Assembly: GCA_020200995.1 (NCBI GenBank)
Contig: JAIVHQ010000219.1
Location: 1 to 20,475 of the forward strand
DNA from: Flavobacteriales bacterium
Lineage (GTDB): Bacteria; Bacteroidota; Bacteroidia; Flavobacteriales_D; Cryomorphaceae
Direction: 5' to 3'
DNA: 20,475 nucleotides
Below are positions 7,605 through 14,286 of the stretch, piece after piece (position 1 is the first letter of the stretch; the number at the start of each line of letters is the position of its first letter). A program made the position numbers and the translations under genes. The notes below the pieces were generated by a model. That model was not told the DNA's origin. It was given only the letters and a program-made list of their open reading frames with translations, and made no database searches.

Positions 7605-8134
7605 TCGGCGGCAAGCTCAAGGGCAGGCGCATCACCCCGCCTACCAAGCTCAAGGCCCGGCCCACCACCGATATGGCCAAAGAAGCCCTCTTCAACGTGC
7701 TGGCCAACCTGGCCGATATTGAAGGGGCCTCGGTGGTCGACTTCTTTTCCGGGAGCGGTGGCATATCGCTGGAATTTCACAGCCGAGGCGCTGCTGAAGT
7801 CATCTCAATAGATGTAGATCCCGTCGCCAAAGGGTTTCTTGAAAAGACCATCAAAGACTGGAAACTCGAAGGCATGCGCGCGGTGAAGGCCGATGTGTTT
7901 AAGATGATCAAAAAACCGCAGCGGGCTTTCGACTTTGTTTTTGCAGACCCGCCCTATGCCGACCCGCGCTATCCTGAAATGCCCGATATGATCATGGATG
8001 CCGGCTGGTTGCGGGGTGGCGGATTTCTCATTTTGGAGCACAGCGATGCCCACGATTTCTCAGGGCACCGATATTTTCATGGCCATAAACAATACGGCGG
8101 CGTTAATTTCAGTTTCTTTCATTTTGAGGGATAA
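7595..8134 (+). CDS. rsmD: 16S rRNA (guanine966-N2)-methyltransferase RsmD
   Basis: A 179-residue RsmD, which transfers a methyl group from S-adenosylmethionine to N2 of G966 in 16S rRNA on the assembling 30S subunit. Family marks are the N-terminal MRVVGGKLKGRRI, RPTTDMAKEALFNVL (22-36), the SAM-binding VVDFFSGSGGISLE (47-60), the acidic SIDVD (71-75) that contacts the SAM ribose, and the catalytic DPPY (118-121). Length matches the family (about 180-200). Its ATG overlaps the last 10 bases of the DUF3822 gene, so translation is probably coupled; if DUF3822 is broken, its shifted frame still ends at this spot and can carry ribosomes to rsmD. Confidence 0.95.
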   Translation: MRVVGGKLKGRRITPPTKLKARPTTDMAKEALFNVLANLADIEGASVVDFFSGSGGISLEFHSRGAAEVISIDVDPVAKGFLEKTIKDWKLEGMRAVKADVFKMIKKPQRAFDFVFADPPYADPRYPEMPDMIMDAGWLRGGGFLILEHSDAHDFSGHRYFHGHKQYGGVNFSFFHFEG

Positions 8135-8158
8135 AATTCGGGGTTTGGCGATAAAGCC

Positions 8159-8166
8159 TAATTTTG
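8159..8166 (+). promoter_or_regulatory. Bacteroidota -7 promoter box TAATTTTG
   Basis: This is an exact TAnnTTTG match in the 51-bp gap between rsmD and the kdsD-like gene, 19 bases before its GTG start. It would drive the kdsD-kdsA-coaD group. No -33 element at the usual distance was found. Confidence 0.5.
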
Positions 8167-8185
8167 CCCCCACAATCCCTGTACA

Positions 8186-8782
8186 GTGACGAAAGAAAAA
8201 ATCAAAGCCCTCATCGCAAAAGAAGTAGAGGCCATCCAAAATATCCCCGTCGAAGGGGCCATTCTCGAAGCCGTTGAACTCATTTACCGACAGGTACACC
8301 TTGGCCACGGCAAAGTGGTGGTGACGGGTATGGGCAAGGCCGGTCAGATCGGCGACAACATCGCCACGACCTTAAGCAGCACCGGCACGCCTTCGGTTTT
8401 CATCCATCCCGCGGAAGCCCAGCATGGCGACCTGGGGGTATTGCAACCCAATGATGTGATCATCGCCATCAGCAACAGCGGCAAAACCCGCGAAGTGGTG
8501 GAGTTTGAATTTCTGGCCCGCCGCCTGTATTCGCAACTCAAGCTCATCGTGATCACCGGCAATGACAAATCCGAGCTGTGCGCTAAAGCCGACGTGGTAC
8601 TCCACACCGGCGGCCCCGACGAAATATGCCCGCTCGGCCTCACCCCCACCACGTCAACAACTGTAATGACGGTGGCTGGCGATATACTCGTGGTGATGCT
8701 TATGGAAAAAATAGGATTCACAAAAGCCCAGTACGCCCTGCGCCACCACAGCGGGTATTTGGGACAAAAAGCCAAGGAATAA
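8186..8782 (+). CDS. kdsD: D-arabinose-5-phosphate isomerase, SIS domain only (KdsD/KpsF type)
   Basis: A 198-residue sugar isomerase converting D-ribulose 5-phosphate to D-arabinose 5-phosphate, the first step of Kdo synthesis. The whole protein is one SIS domain: VTGMGKAGQIGDNIATTLSSTGTP, HPAEAQHGDLG, ISNSGKTREVVE, and EICPLGLTPTTSTT. Residues equivalent to the catalytic set proposed for E. coli KdsD (Lys59, Glu111, Glu152, His193) appear as K51, E103, E146 and H188. It stops right after the SIS domain, lacking the two CBS domains of the 328-residue E. coli enzyme. The start is GTG (8186), chosen because no better ATG exists upstream and residue order fits the family. The stop codon directly abuts the kdsA ATG, which strongly supports the role. 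Confidence 0.9.
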   Translation: MTKEKIKALIAKEVEAIQNIPVEGAILEAVELIYRQVHLGHGKVVVTGMGKAGQIGDNIATTLSSTGTPSVFIHPAEAQHGDLGVLQPNDVIIAISNSGKTREVVEFEFLARRLYSQLKLIVITGNDKSELCAKADVVLHTGGPDEICPLGLTPTTSTTVMTVAGDILVVMLMEKIGFTKAQYALRHHSGYLGQKAKE

Positions 8783-9559
8783 ATGAGCAAATTATTTTTG
8801 ATTTCGGGACCCTGCGCCATCGAAGACCGTGAAACGGCTTTTTTGATAGCCCGCGAGGTGAAGCGCATTTGCGACCGCCTCGACATTCGGTTTATCTTCA
8901 AAGGAAGCTATGAGAAAGCCAACCGCAGCAAGCTCGACAGCTTTACGGGCATAGAGAAAACAGCGGCGCTTGACATCCTCAAAGAAGTGCGCGACACCCT
9001 CGGGGTGGAAAACATCACCGATGTGCACGAGAGCCACGAACCCGCCGAAGTGGCGCCCTATGTGACCCACCTCCAGATTCCCGCCTTCTTGTGTCGCCAG
9101 ACAAAACTACTCATCGCTGCCGGCGAAACAGGCTGTACCGTCAACATTAAGAAAGGGCAGTTTTTGAGCCCCGAGGCCATGCAGTTTGCCCTCGACAAGG
9201 TACGCGCCACGGGCAATGACAAAGTGTGGGCCTGCGAGCGCGGCACGACTTTTGGCTATAGCGACCTCGTGGTAGATGCAACTTCCGTATTTCGCATGAA
9301 AAAACTCGGTGCACCGGTGGTGATGGACTGCACCCACAGCGTGCAGCGGCCCAACCAGACTTCGGGAGTGACGGGCGGCGACCCCGAATACATCGAAACC
9401 ATCGCCCTCTCCGCCATGGCCACGGGCGCGGATGGTCTCTTTATGGAAGTGCATCCCGAGCCGCACAAAGCCCTCAGCGACCCACACACCATGCTCCAGC
9501 TCGACAAGCTCGAAGCCATCCTTGAGAAATGTGTAAAAATCAGGAATGCCCTAATTTAA
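8783..9559 (+). CDS. kdsA: 3-deoxy-8-phosphooctulonate synthase, metal-dependent class
   Basis: A 258-residue KdsA that condenses phosphoenolpyruvate with arabinose 5-phosphate to give Kdo 8-phosphate for lipopolysaccharide. Motifs: ISGPCAIED (8-15 region), FIFKGSYEKANRS (38-49), ITDVHE, IPAFLCRQT (99-107), NIKKGQFLSP (121-130), ERGTTFGY (152-159), DCTHSVQRP (182-190) and MEVHPEP (221-227). Cys11, His185, Glu222 and Asp233 occupy the positions of the metal ligands known from the Aquifex aeolicus enzyme, with identical numbering; metal-independent KdsA has Asn in place of the Cys. I therefore call it the metal-dependent class. It begins immediately after the kdsD-like stop (TAAATG) and coaD follows after 6 bp, so it is the middle gene of a tight operon. 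Confidence 0.97.
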   Translation: MSKLFLISGPCAIEDRETAFLIAREVKRICDRLDIRFIFKGSYEKANRSKLDSFTGIEKTAALDILKEVRDTLGVENITDVHESHEPAEVAPYVTHLQIPAFLCRQTKLLIAAGETGCTVNIKKGQFLSPEAMQFALDKVRATGNDKVWACERGTTFGYSDLVVDATSVFRMKKLGAPVVMDCTHSVQRPNQTSGVTGGDPEYIETIALSAMATGADGLFMEVHPEPHKALSDPHTMLQLDKLEAILEKCVKIRNALI

Positions 9560-9565
9560 AACATC

Positions 9566-10036
9566 ATGGCACGCATCGCAATTTTTCCCGGGTCGTTTGA
9601 CCCCATCACCAAAGGCCACGAAGACATTATAAAGCGGGCGCTTCCGCTTTTTGACAAAATCATAGTAGCCATCGGTGTGAACTCCGATAAAAAGTACCTC
9701 TTCAGCCTCGAAGAGCGCAAATCGTGGATTGAGCAGGCATTCAATTTCGAAGACAAAGTGTCGGCTGATACTTACGAAGGGCTCACTGTCAACTATTGCC
9801 GGAAGGTGGGCGCAAGCCACATCATCCGAGGGCTGCGCAATGCTGAAGACTTTCAATTCGAAAAATCCATTGCGCAAATGAACCGCGAGCTGGCCCCCGA
9901 AGTCGACACGGTCTTTCTGGTAACGAACCCCGAGTACGCCGCCTACAGCTCGTCGATTGTGCGGGACATTCACCGCAATGGTGGCGATGTGAGTAAATTC
10001 ATTCCCGATGCAATACAACTCAACAACGATTTTTAA
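9566..10036 (+). CDS. coaD: Phosphopantetheine adenylyltransferase
   Basis: A 156-residue CoaD, which transfers AMP from ATP to 4'-phosphopantetheine, the penultimate step of coenzyme A synthesis in the cytosol. The nucleotidyltransferase motif FPGSFDPITKGHEDI (7-21) includes His18, equal to the catalytic His18 of E. coli CoaD. Further marks are GLTVNYCRKVGASHIIRGLRN (phosphopantetheine-binding region with the conserved RGLR) and the ATP-contacting SSSIVRDI. Length is normal for the family. The start lies 6 bp after kdsA, an arrangement that recalls the old name kdtB, given because this gene often neighbours Kdo genes. The 3' end overlaps the start of the next gene by 29 bp. Confidence 0.97.
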   Translation: MARIAIFPGSFDPITKGHEDIIKRALPLFDKIIVAIGVNSDKKYLFSLEERKSWIEQAFNFEDKVSADTYEGLTVNYCRKVGASHIIRGLRNAEDFQFEKSIAQMNRELAPEVDTVFLVTNPEYAAYSSSIVRDIHRNGGDVSKFIPDAIQLNNDF

Positions 10037-11423
10037 GATCCTCTTATTTTGGGGGTTGATCTACACTGCCTTTCCGGCAAATGCGCAAAAAGCTGAAGTG
10101 TCGGGAAAAGCGGAGGGCTATGCGGGCATGCAAATTTCGCTCACTGTGTATGCCGACCCTTTGTCGAAAGCCGTGCGGGAAAGGGTCTCAGCTGCTGTGG
10201 ACTCCACAGGAAAATTCAATCTGGAAATCAGTATTACAGACACTTGCCGGGCATGGCTTGGGCTGAGGCGGTATTCAGCACCACTCTACCTCACCCCGGG
10301 TGCAAAGTACGAAGTGGAAATCTCGCCTGAGAATGAGCGTGTACTAATCAATACATGGCAAAAAGGCGAACTGCGCTACACATTCAGAAGAACGGGTGAG
10401 AAAAGCCCTGCCGACAGCATGGAGGATTTAAACATCACCCTCGCTCGAATCGACGATGCCTACTACCGCTTTTTTGCACAAAACGCCGAACTAATCGGAA
10501 CGCGGCAGATGCGTACAAACCTTCTCAACTTTGAGGGAGAGCTGTCCGCGGGGTTGGCTTCCTCCTCTTTTGCCGGAAGGTACGCTGAATCCACCTTTGC
10601 CGAAATGATGCTGGCCGCCGGCCTGCCAAAAAAAGAAATCTACGATCGGGCACTTGCGGGCCAAGGGCTGCATTTCGAAAACCCCGGATGGTACGGGCTT
10701 TTCAACCTTTTTTACGAAAGCATATTCGAAGAGTACAGCACCCGATTTGGTGGCGCCGAGATGTACAACCGACTGGCAAAAGGGCTCTCGCTTGCGGAGG
10801 TTGACAGCCTGATGATGAAAAATGACTTTCTCGTGGACAGTGAATTGCGACGGGCCGCCATATTGAATGCCTCAGCTCGCGCCTATTATAATAAGAAGTA
10901 TCCCGCCCACACGATCGTCGCATTGATTAAGCAGATTGGCGAAACGGAGGAAGCCGAAAGTGAACTGCGGCGGATCGCCGTCGATTTGAATCGACGGCTC
11001 ACTTCTACAGGAAAGGGCAGCATGTTTGCGGACCTTGGATTAGACCACCCATTGGAAACCGAAGTCGAGACCTACATTTTTGTGTCGGCACCCTGGAGCA
11101 CAACTGCCGGCCGAGAGGCCATTTCGCTGGCCATGATGGCAGAGAAATACGGTGAATTCTTCGACGTTCTGGAAATCTCAATTACAGAAAAAGACGGCTC
11201 TGACCATGGTCCCGAAAGGCCCTGGGAAGTGATCGTGCCCGACGACATCGGGGCATTTATGGAGCGGTTGGAAATCTATCGCATTCCACAATTCATCTGG
11301 GTGAATGCTGACGGAATGGTGGTTGACCTTGAGGCTCCGTTGCCCGGCAGCGGGCTGGAAAGTCAATTGTACAAAAAGCAGGTTGCAGCGCGGAAGGCGC
11401 AGGAAATCAAGGTGGGTCAGTGA
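10008..11423 (+). CDS. Secreted protein with a cysteine-less thioredoxin-like C-terminal domain
   Basis: A 471-residue protein. Residues 1-26 form a signal peptide (FKILLFWGLIYTAFPANAQ), so it acts in the periplasm. Residues about 28-125 look like the beta-rich domain found at the N-terminus of Bacteroidota TlpA-type proteins, followed by a long helical middle. The last 120 residues resemble a thioredoxin fold: ETYIFVSAPWSTTAGREA (354-371) sits where WCxxC would be, and IYRIPQFIWVNADG (423-436) has the cis-proline strand. Both cysteines are absent; the only Cys is residue 80. It cannot act as a normal thiol oxidoreductase, so a binding or scaffold role is more likely. The start overlaps coaD by 29 bp; a later Met (41) would remove the signal peptide. 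Its stop overlaps the convergent NUDIX gene by 7 bp. Confidence 0.8.
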   Translation: MQYNSTTIFKILLFWGLIYTAFPANAQKAEVSGKAEGYAGMQISLTVYADPLSKAVRERVSAAVDSTGKFNLEISITDTCRAWLGLRRYSAPLYLTPGAKYEVEISPENERVLINTWQKGELRYTFRRTGEKSPADSMEDLNITLARIDDAYYRFFAQNAELIGTRQMRTNLLNFEGELSAGLASSSFAGRYAESTFAEMMLAAGLPKKEIYDRALAGQGLHFENPGWYGLFNLFYESIFEEYSTRFGGAEMYNRLAKGLSLAEVDSLMMKNDFLVDSELRRAAILNASARAYYNKKYPAHTIVALIKQIGETEEAESELRRIAVDLNRRLTSTGKGSMFADLGLDHPLETEVETYIFVSAPWSTTAGREAISLAMMAEKYGEFFDVLEISITEKDGSDHGPERPWEVIVPDDIGAFMERLEIYRIPQFIWVNADGMVVDLEAPLPGSGLESQLYKKQVAARKAQEIKVGQ

Positions 11424-12031
11424 ATTTGCAAAAATCCGTCCACCAGCAAGCGAATGTTTGGGTAGGTGGGCATTGCATCCCAGTCTATTTCTGAAGGACT
11501 CATCCAGCGTGCGGCCGTAATGCCCTCTTCCGTTTGCGGCGTGAGGTTTTGCTTTACGGTGTGCATATCAAACCAGTAAGTTCGTTTAAGGTGGCGCACT
11601 CCTTCAATGCTGTATGTGTGATAGGTGTCAGGCAGAGGCTCACCGAGATTCAGGTGAGAAATGCCACACTCCTCCTCCACTTCACGCAAAGCACAATCAG
11701 GTACACTTTCATTGGCTTCGCGCTTGCCTTTGGGCAGGTCCCATTTTCCAAATCGGTGGATGAAGAGCACCTCTCCCTCTTCGTTAAAAACCAGACCACC
11801 CGCAGCTTCAATTTCTTTAAAGTGGGCCCTGAAATCAGACCACAAATCTTCCAAAGCATCAGATTGAATCACGACTCCGGCGATTCCTTCATACGTTTCC
11901 AACATGGAAATCACAAAGTTAATCTCCTCAAAATCATCGTATCGGAAATACAACATTTTGTTGGACATCAATTCCAAATCGGGGTCGCCCGTAAGAATAA
12001 TCGCCTTCTCGTTTATAAAAACTTTATACAT
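11417..12031 (-). CDS. NUDIX hydrolase
   Basis: A 204-residue protein, cytosolic, that would hydrolyse a nucleoside-diphosphate-linked substrate. The NUDIX box G-x5-E-x7-REVEEECGI spans 102-124, with the metal-binding glutamates E117, E120 and E121; just before it stands FGKWDLPKGKRE. About 75 residues before the NUDIX fold (LMSNKMLYFRYDDFEEINFV) form an extra N-terminal region. The substrate cannot be told from sequence. I chose the ATG at 12031 (MYKVFINEK) instead of an upstream in-frame start near 12118, since the extra residues overlap pyrE coding sequence and look like antisense translation. Its 5' end is 7 bp from the pyrE start on the other strand, and TACTTTTA (12071-12064) is one base from a -7 box. 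Confidence 0.92.
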   Translation of the reverse strand: MYKVFINEKAIILTGDPDLELMSNKMLYFRYDDFEEINFVISMLETYEGIAGVVIQSDALEDLWSDFRAHFKEIEAAGGLVFNEEGEVLFIHRFGKWDLPKGKREANESVPDCALREVEEECGISHLNLGEPLPDTYHTYSIEGVRHLKRTYWFDMHTVKQNLTPQTEEGITAARWMSPSEIDWDAMPTYPNIRLLVDGFLQIH

Positions 12032-12034
12032 TTG
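12027..12034 (+). promoter_or_regulatory. Promoter box TACATTTG for pyrE, over the NUDIX start codon
   Basis: This exact TAnnTTTG match ends 4 bases before the pyrE ATG. If it is used, transcription would start at or next to the A of the ATG, giving a leaderless mRNA. Its bases 12029-12031 are also the start codon of the NUDIX gene on the other strand. Confidence 0.45.
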
Positions 12035-12038
12035 CGCT

Positions 12039-12692
12039 ATGCAATCTAACCGTGATTCGGCGCTAAAAGTAGCTGAATTTCTCCTACAAATCAAGGCGGT
12101 AAAACTCAACCCACTCAAACCCTTTACCTGGGCGAGTGGATGGAAATCGCCGATCTATTGTGACAACCGCGTTACGCTGTCATATCCACCTGTGCGAACA
12201 TTTATTCGTCAGGAATTTGTTCGAGAGATTACTGCTCTTTACGGCAAACCCGACGCCATTGCCGGGGTGGCTACAGGAGGCATTGCCCAGGGCGCGTTGG
12301 TGGCCCAGGAAATGGGGCTACCTTTTATTTACGTGCGCTCCGACAGCAAAGGTCACGGCATGCAAAACCGTGTGGAAGGCTTCATAGAAGCGGGCAAGTC
12401 AGTGGTAGTGGTTGAAGATTTAATTTCTACCGGCGGCAGCAGCCTATCTGCAGTGAATGCGCTGCGAGAAGCCGGGTGCGAGATCAAGGGTATGGCCGCC
12501 ATCTTCACCTATGGCTTTGACGTCGCACTTGAAAATTTCAAAAAGGCGAATTGTAAGTTGGTCACCCTTTCCGATTACGATCACCTGATCGCCCAGGCGC
12601 TTAAATCGGAATACATTGACGAATCGGTCATGAACTCACTCAAGAAATGGCGAAAATCGCCCGAAACCTGGAACACCTCGCATGAACATTGA
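12039..12692 (+). CDS. pyrE: Orotate phosphoribosyltransferase
   Basis: A 217-residue PyrE joining orotate and PRPP to orotidine 5'-monophosphate in pyrimidine synthesis. Evidence: FTWASGWKSPIYCDNR (29-44), the loop region YVRSDSKGHGMQNRVEG (98-114) with the catalytic lysine area, and the PRPP-binding VVVVEDLISTGGSS (122-135). Length is normal (about 210-215). The frame is open upstream to 11904, but the ATG at 12039 aligns with family starts, and longer forms would be antisense to the NUDIX gene. The SRPBCC gene overlaps its end by 11 bp, a pairing I know from other Bacteroidota. A -7 box lies immediately before the start. Confidence 0.96.
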   Translation: MQSNRDSALKVAEFLLQIKAVKLNPLKPFTWASGWKSPIYCDNRVTLSYPPVRTFIRQEFVREITALYGKPDAIAGVATGGIAQGALVAQEMGLPFIYVRSDSKGHGMQNRVEGFIEAGKSVVVVEDLISTGGSSLSAVNALREAGCEIKGMAAIFTYGFDVALENFKKANCKLVTLSDYDHLIAQALKSEYIDESVMNSLKKWRKSPETWNTSHEH

Positions 12693-13083
12693 AAGTAAAA
12701 AAGTAACCGTGGCCGCTGAAGGTGAGGTGGTTTTTGACTACATCATCGACCTCAACAACTTCAAAAACCTGCTTCCCGCTGATCGTATTTCCGAATGGGA
12801 AAGCAACTCCGAATACTGCAGCTTTAAGGTGCAGGGTACGGCCACCATCGATTTGCACCTGAAAGAATCCGAACGGCCCAACCGCATTTTGCTCGAGAGT
12901 GGTGAGCGTTCGCCTTTTTCGTTTAACCTCGAAATATTTCTGGACTCCACAGATGGCTCCACCACTGCATATCAGCTCATGACAGCTGATATAAACCCCT
13001 TCCTTAAAATGATGGTGGAGAAGCCATTGACGAATCTCTTCGACTACATCGCCGACAGACTGGTCAATGAAATCAAAGGTTAA
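12682..13083 (+). CDS. SRPBCC-type (START-like) small protein
   Basis: A 133-residue protein whose pattern fits the SRPBCC/START-like helix-grip fold: the opening strand MNIESKKVTVAAEGEVVFDYIIDLNNFKNLLP is typical of polyketide-cyclase-like members, followed by alternating strands (CSFKVQGTATIDLHL, FSFNLEIFL) and a long C-terminal helix (FLKMMVEKPLTNLFDYIADRL). The ligand is unknown. It overlaps pyrE by 11 bp, so translation is probably coupled, though no link to pyrimidine metabolism is established. Its TAA (13081-13083) shares TTAA with the stop of convergent birA. Confidence 0.8.
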   Translation: MNIESKKVTVAAEGEVVFDYIIDLNNFKNLLPADRISEWESNSEYCSFKVQGTATIDLHLKESERPNRILLESGERSPFSFNLEIFLDSTDGSTTAYQLMTADINPFLKMMVEKPLTNLFDYIADRLVNEIKG

Positions 13084-13817
13084 TATCTGATCTGAATCTG
13101 CTTCGGAGCATACACTCCCGCGTGGCCCTGCCGCGATTTCACCAGCAGCATACCTTGCTCATCCACTTCGGTGATCATACCTTCAAAGCTCCGCTCCGAC
13201 GTTTGAAACTCTACAGGCGATCGATATCCGTGCAGCACCTTGTTGTAATCATCATTGATCTGCTCAAATGCACCTTTTCGCAACATGTCGAGCCTCGGAT
13301 TGAGGTGAGAAATCACCACTGCTGCCGCTTTTTCGACCTCAACATTGCGGTCGAGCTCCAAAGCCAGGCTTGTAGCACGAAAATCGGGATCAAATTCAGT
13401 TTGATTCACATTTAGCCCGATTCCGATCACAGCGTAACGCGATCCAAGCACCTTTGTCTCGATGAGGATGCCCGCGATTTTCGCCTTTCCGGCAAGGATA
13501 TCATTGGGCCATTTTACCTTTGATTCAACCCCTGTCATGGACGCAACCGCTTCACAAAGTCCTAAGGAAACTGCCTTTGAAAGGAGAAAACTGCGGTGAA
13601 TCGGAAGGAAATCAACGTCGACAGCAAAACTGAAAGTGAGATTTTCGCCGGGCCGACTCTGCCAAATGCTGCCCCTTTGTCCCCTGCCCTGCGTCTGAAA
13701 ACGTGACATAATAGCCGTTCCTGCCTCGAAACACCCCTCTTTAAGGGCTTTGGCAACATAGTTGTTGGTGGAGTCCGTCTCTTCGAGGACTGTTAAACGC
13801 AAAATCATTTCATTCAT
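13080..13817 (-). CDS. birA: Biotin-[acetyl-CoA-carboxylase] ligase, without repressor domain
   Basis: A 245-residue BirA that activates biotin as biotinyl-AMP and attaches it to the biotin carboxyl carrier protein. Motifs: ETDSTNNYV (13-21), the biotinyl-AMP loop GRGQRGSIW (44-52), KWPND (102-106) and KIAGILIE (113-120), with a C-terminal domain ending YAPKQIQIRY. There is no N-terminal helix-turn-helix, so unlike E. coli BirA it is not expected to repress biotin genes. ATG 13817 and the inner ATG 13808 are both possible; the difference is three residues. It is divergent from rsfS (75 bp between starts) and convergent with the SRPBCC gene, with stop codons overlapping. Confidence 0.95.
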   Translation of the reverse strand: MNEMILRLTVLEETDSTNNYVAKALKEGCFEAGTAIMSRFQTQGRGQRGSIWQSRPGENLTFSFAVDVDFLPIHRSFLLSKAVSLGLCEAVASMTGVESKVKWPNDILAGKAKIAGILIETKVLGSRYAVIGIGLNVNQTEFDPDFRATSLALELDRNVEVEKAAAVVISHLNPRLDMLRKGAFEQINDDYNKVLHGYRSPVEFQTSERSFEGMITEVDEQGMLLVKSRQGHAGVYAPKQIQIRY

Positions 13818-13862
13818 ACCTATAAGAAAAATGACAAACCCTTTGATGACCGCGAAAATGCG

Positions 13863-13870
13863 TAATTTTA
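13863..13870 (+). promoter_or_regulatory. Near-consensus -7 box TAATTTTA before rsfS
   Basis: Seven of eight bases fit TAnnTTTG (the last base is A). It lies 22 bases before the rsfS ATG in the birA-rsfS divergent region and is the best promoter candidate for the rsfS-ftsH group. Confidence 0.35.
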
Positions 13871-13892
13871 CACAATTATCTAACCATACTTA

Positions 13893-14267
13893 ATGAGTAG
13901 TACCGCCAAAGCTGACACATCTAAACTGGTCGATTCTGTAGTTCGCGGAATCCAGGAAGTTAAAGGAAAGGAAATTTGCACCGTTGACCTCCGTCAGTTA
14001 AACAGTGCCGTAACAGATTACTTCGTTATTTGTCATGGTACTTCCGACACACAAGTAGATGCCATCTCCCGAGCTGTCCAAAAGCAAGTTTATAATGAGA
14101 CGGGCGATGAGCCATCTCACAAAGAAGGGATGAACTCATCAGAGTGGATTTTGTTAGATTATTTCGATGTGGTGGTCCACATTTTTAAAGAAGAGACGAG
14201 ACAGTTCTACAACCTTGAAAAACTTTGGGCTGATGCAGACGTTAAGCATGTAGAATATCAAATTTAA
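13893..14267 (+). CDS. rsfS: Ribosomal silencing factor RsfS
   Basis: A 124-residue RsfS (Iojap family), which binds protein L14 of the large ribosomal subunit and blocks subunit joining when nutrients are short. Family signs are GKEICTVDLRQLNSAVTDYFVICHGTSDTQVDAI (30-63), GDEPSHKEGMNSSEWILLDYFDVVVHIF (the HKEG...W...D motif) and the tail EETRQFYNLEKLW. Length is typical. It is followed after 19 bp by ftsH, the standard Bacteroidota order, and preceded by a near-consensus -7 box. Confidence 0.96.
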   Translation: MSSTAKADTSKLVDSVVRGIQEVKGKEICTVDLRQLNSAVTDYFVICHGTSDTQVDAISRAVQKQVYNETGDEPSHKEGMNSSEWILLDYFDVVVHIFKEETRQFYNLEKLWADADVKHVEYQI

Positions 14268-14286
14268 GAAAGAGGCACAAAACAGA

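Noticed and set aside
8344..8901. Minus-strand open frame of 185 codons opposite kdsD and kdsA
   Set aside because: Antisense to two well-identified enzymes; its residues are a mirror of their codon pattern.
11904..12038. Longer pyrE starting at 11904
   Set aside because: The added 45 residues do not fit PyrE and are antisense to NUDIX coding sequence; ATG 12039 fits the family.
11534..12049. Plus-strand open frame opposite the NUDIX gene
   Set aside because: Antisense of the NUDIX box; no family resemblance or start signal.
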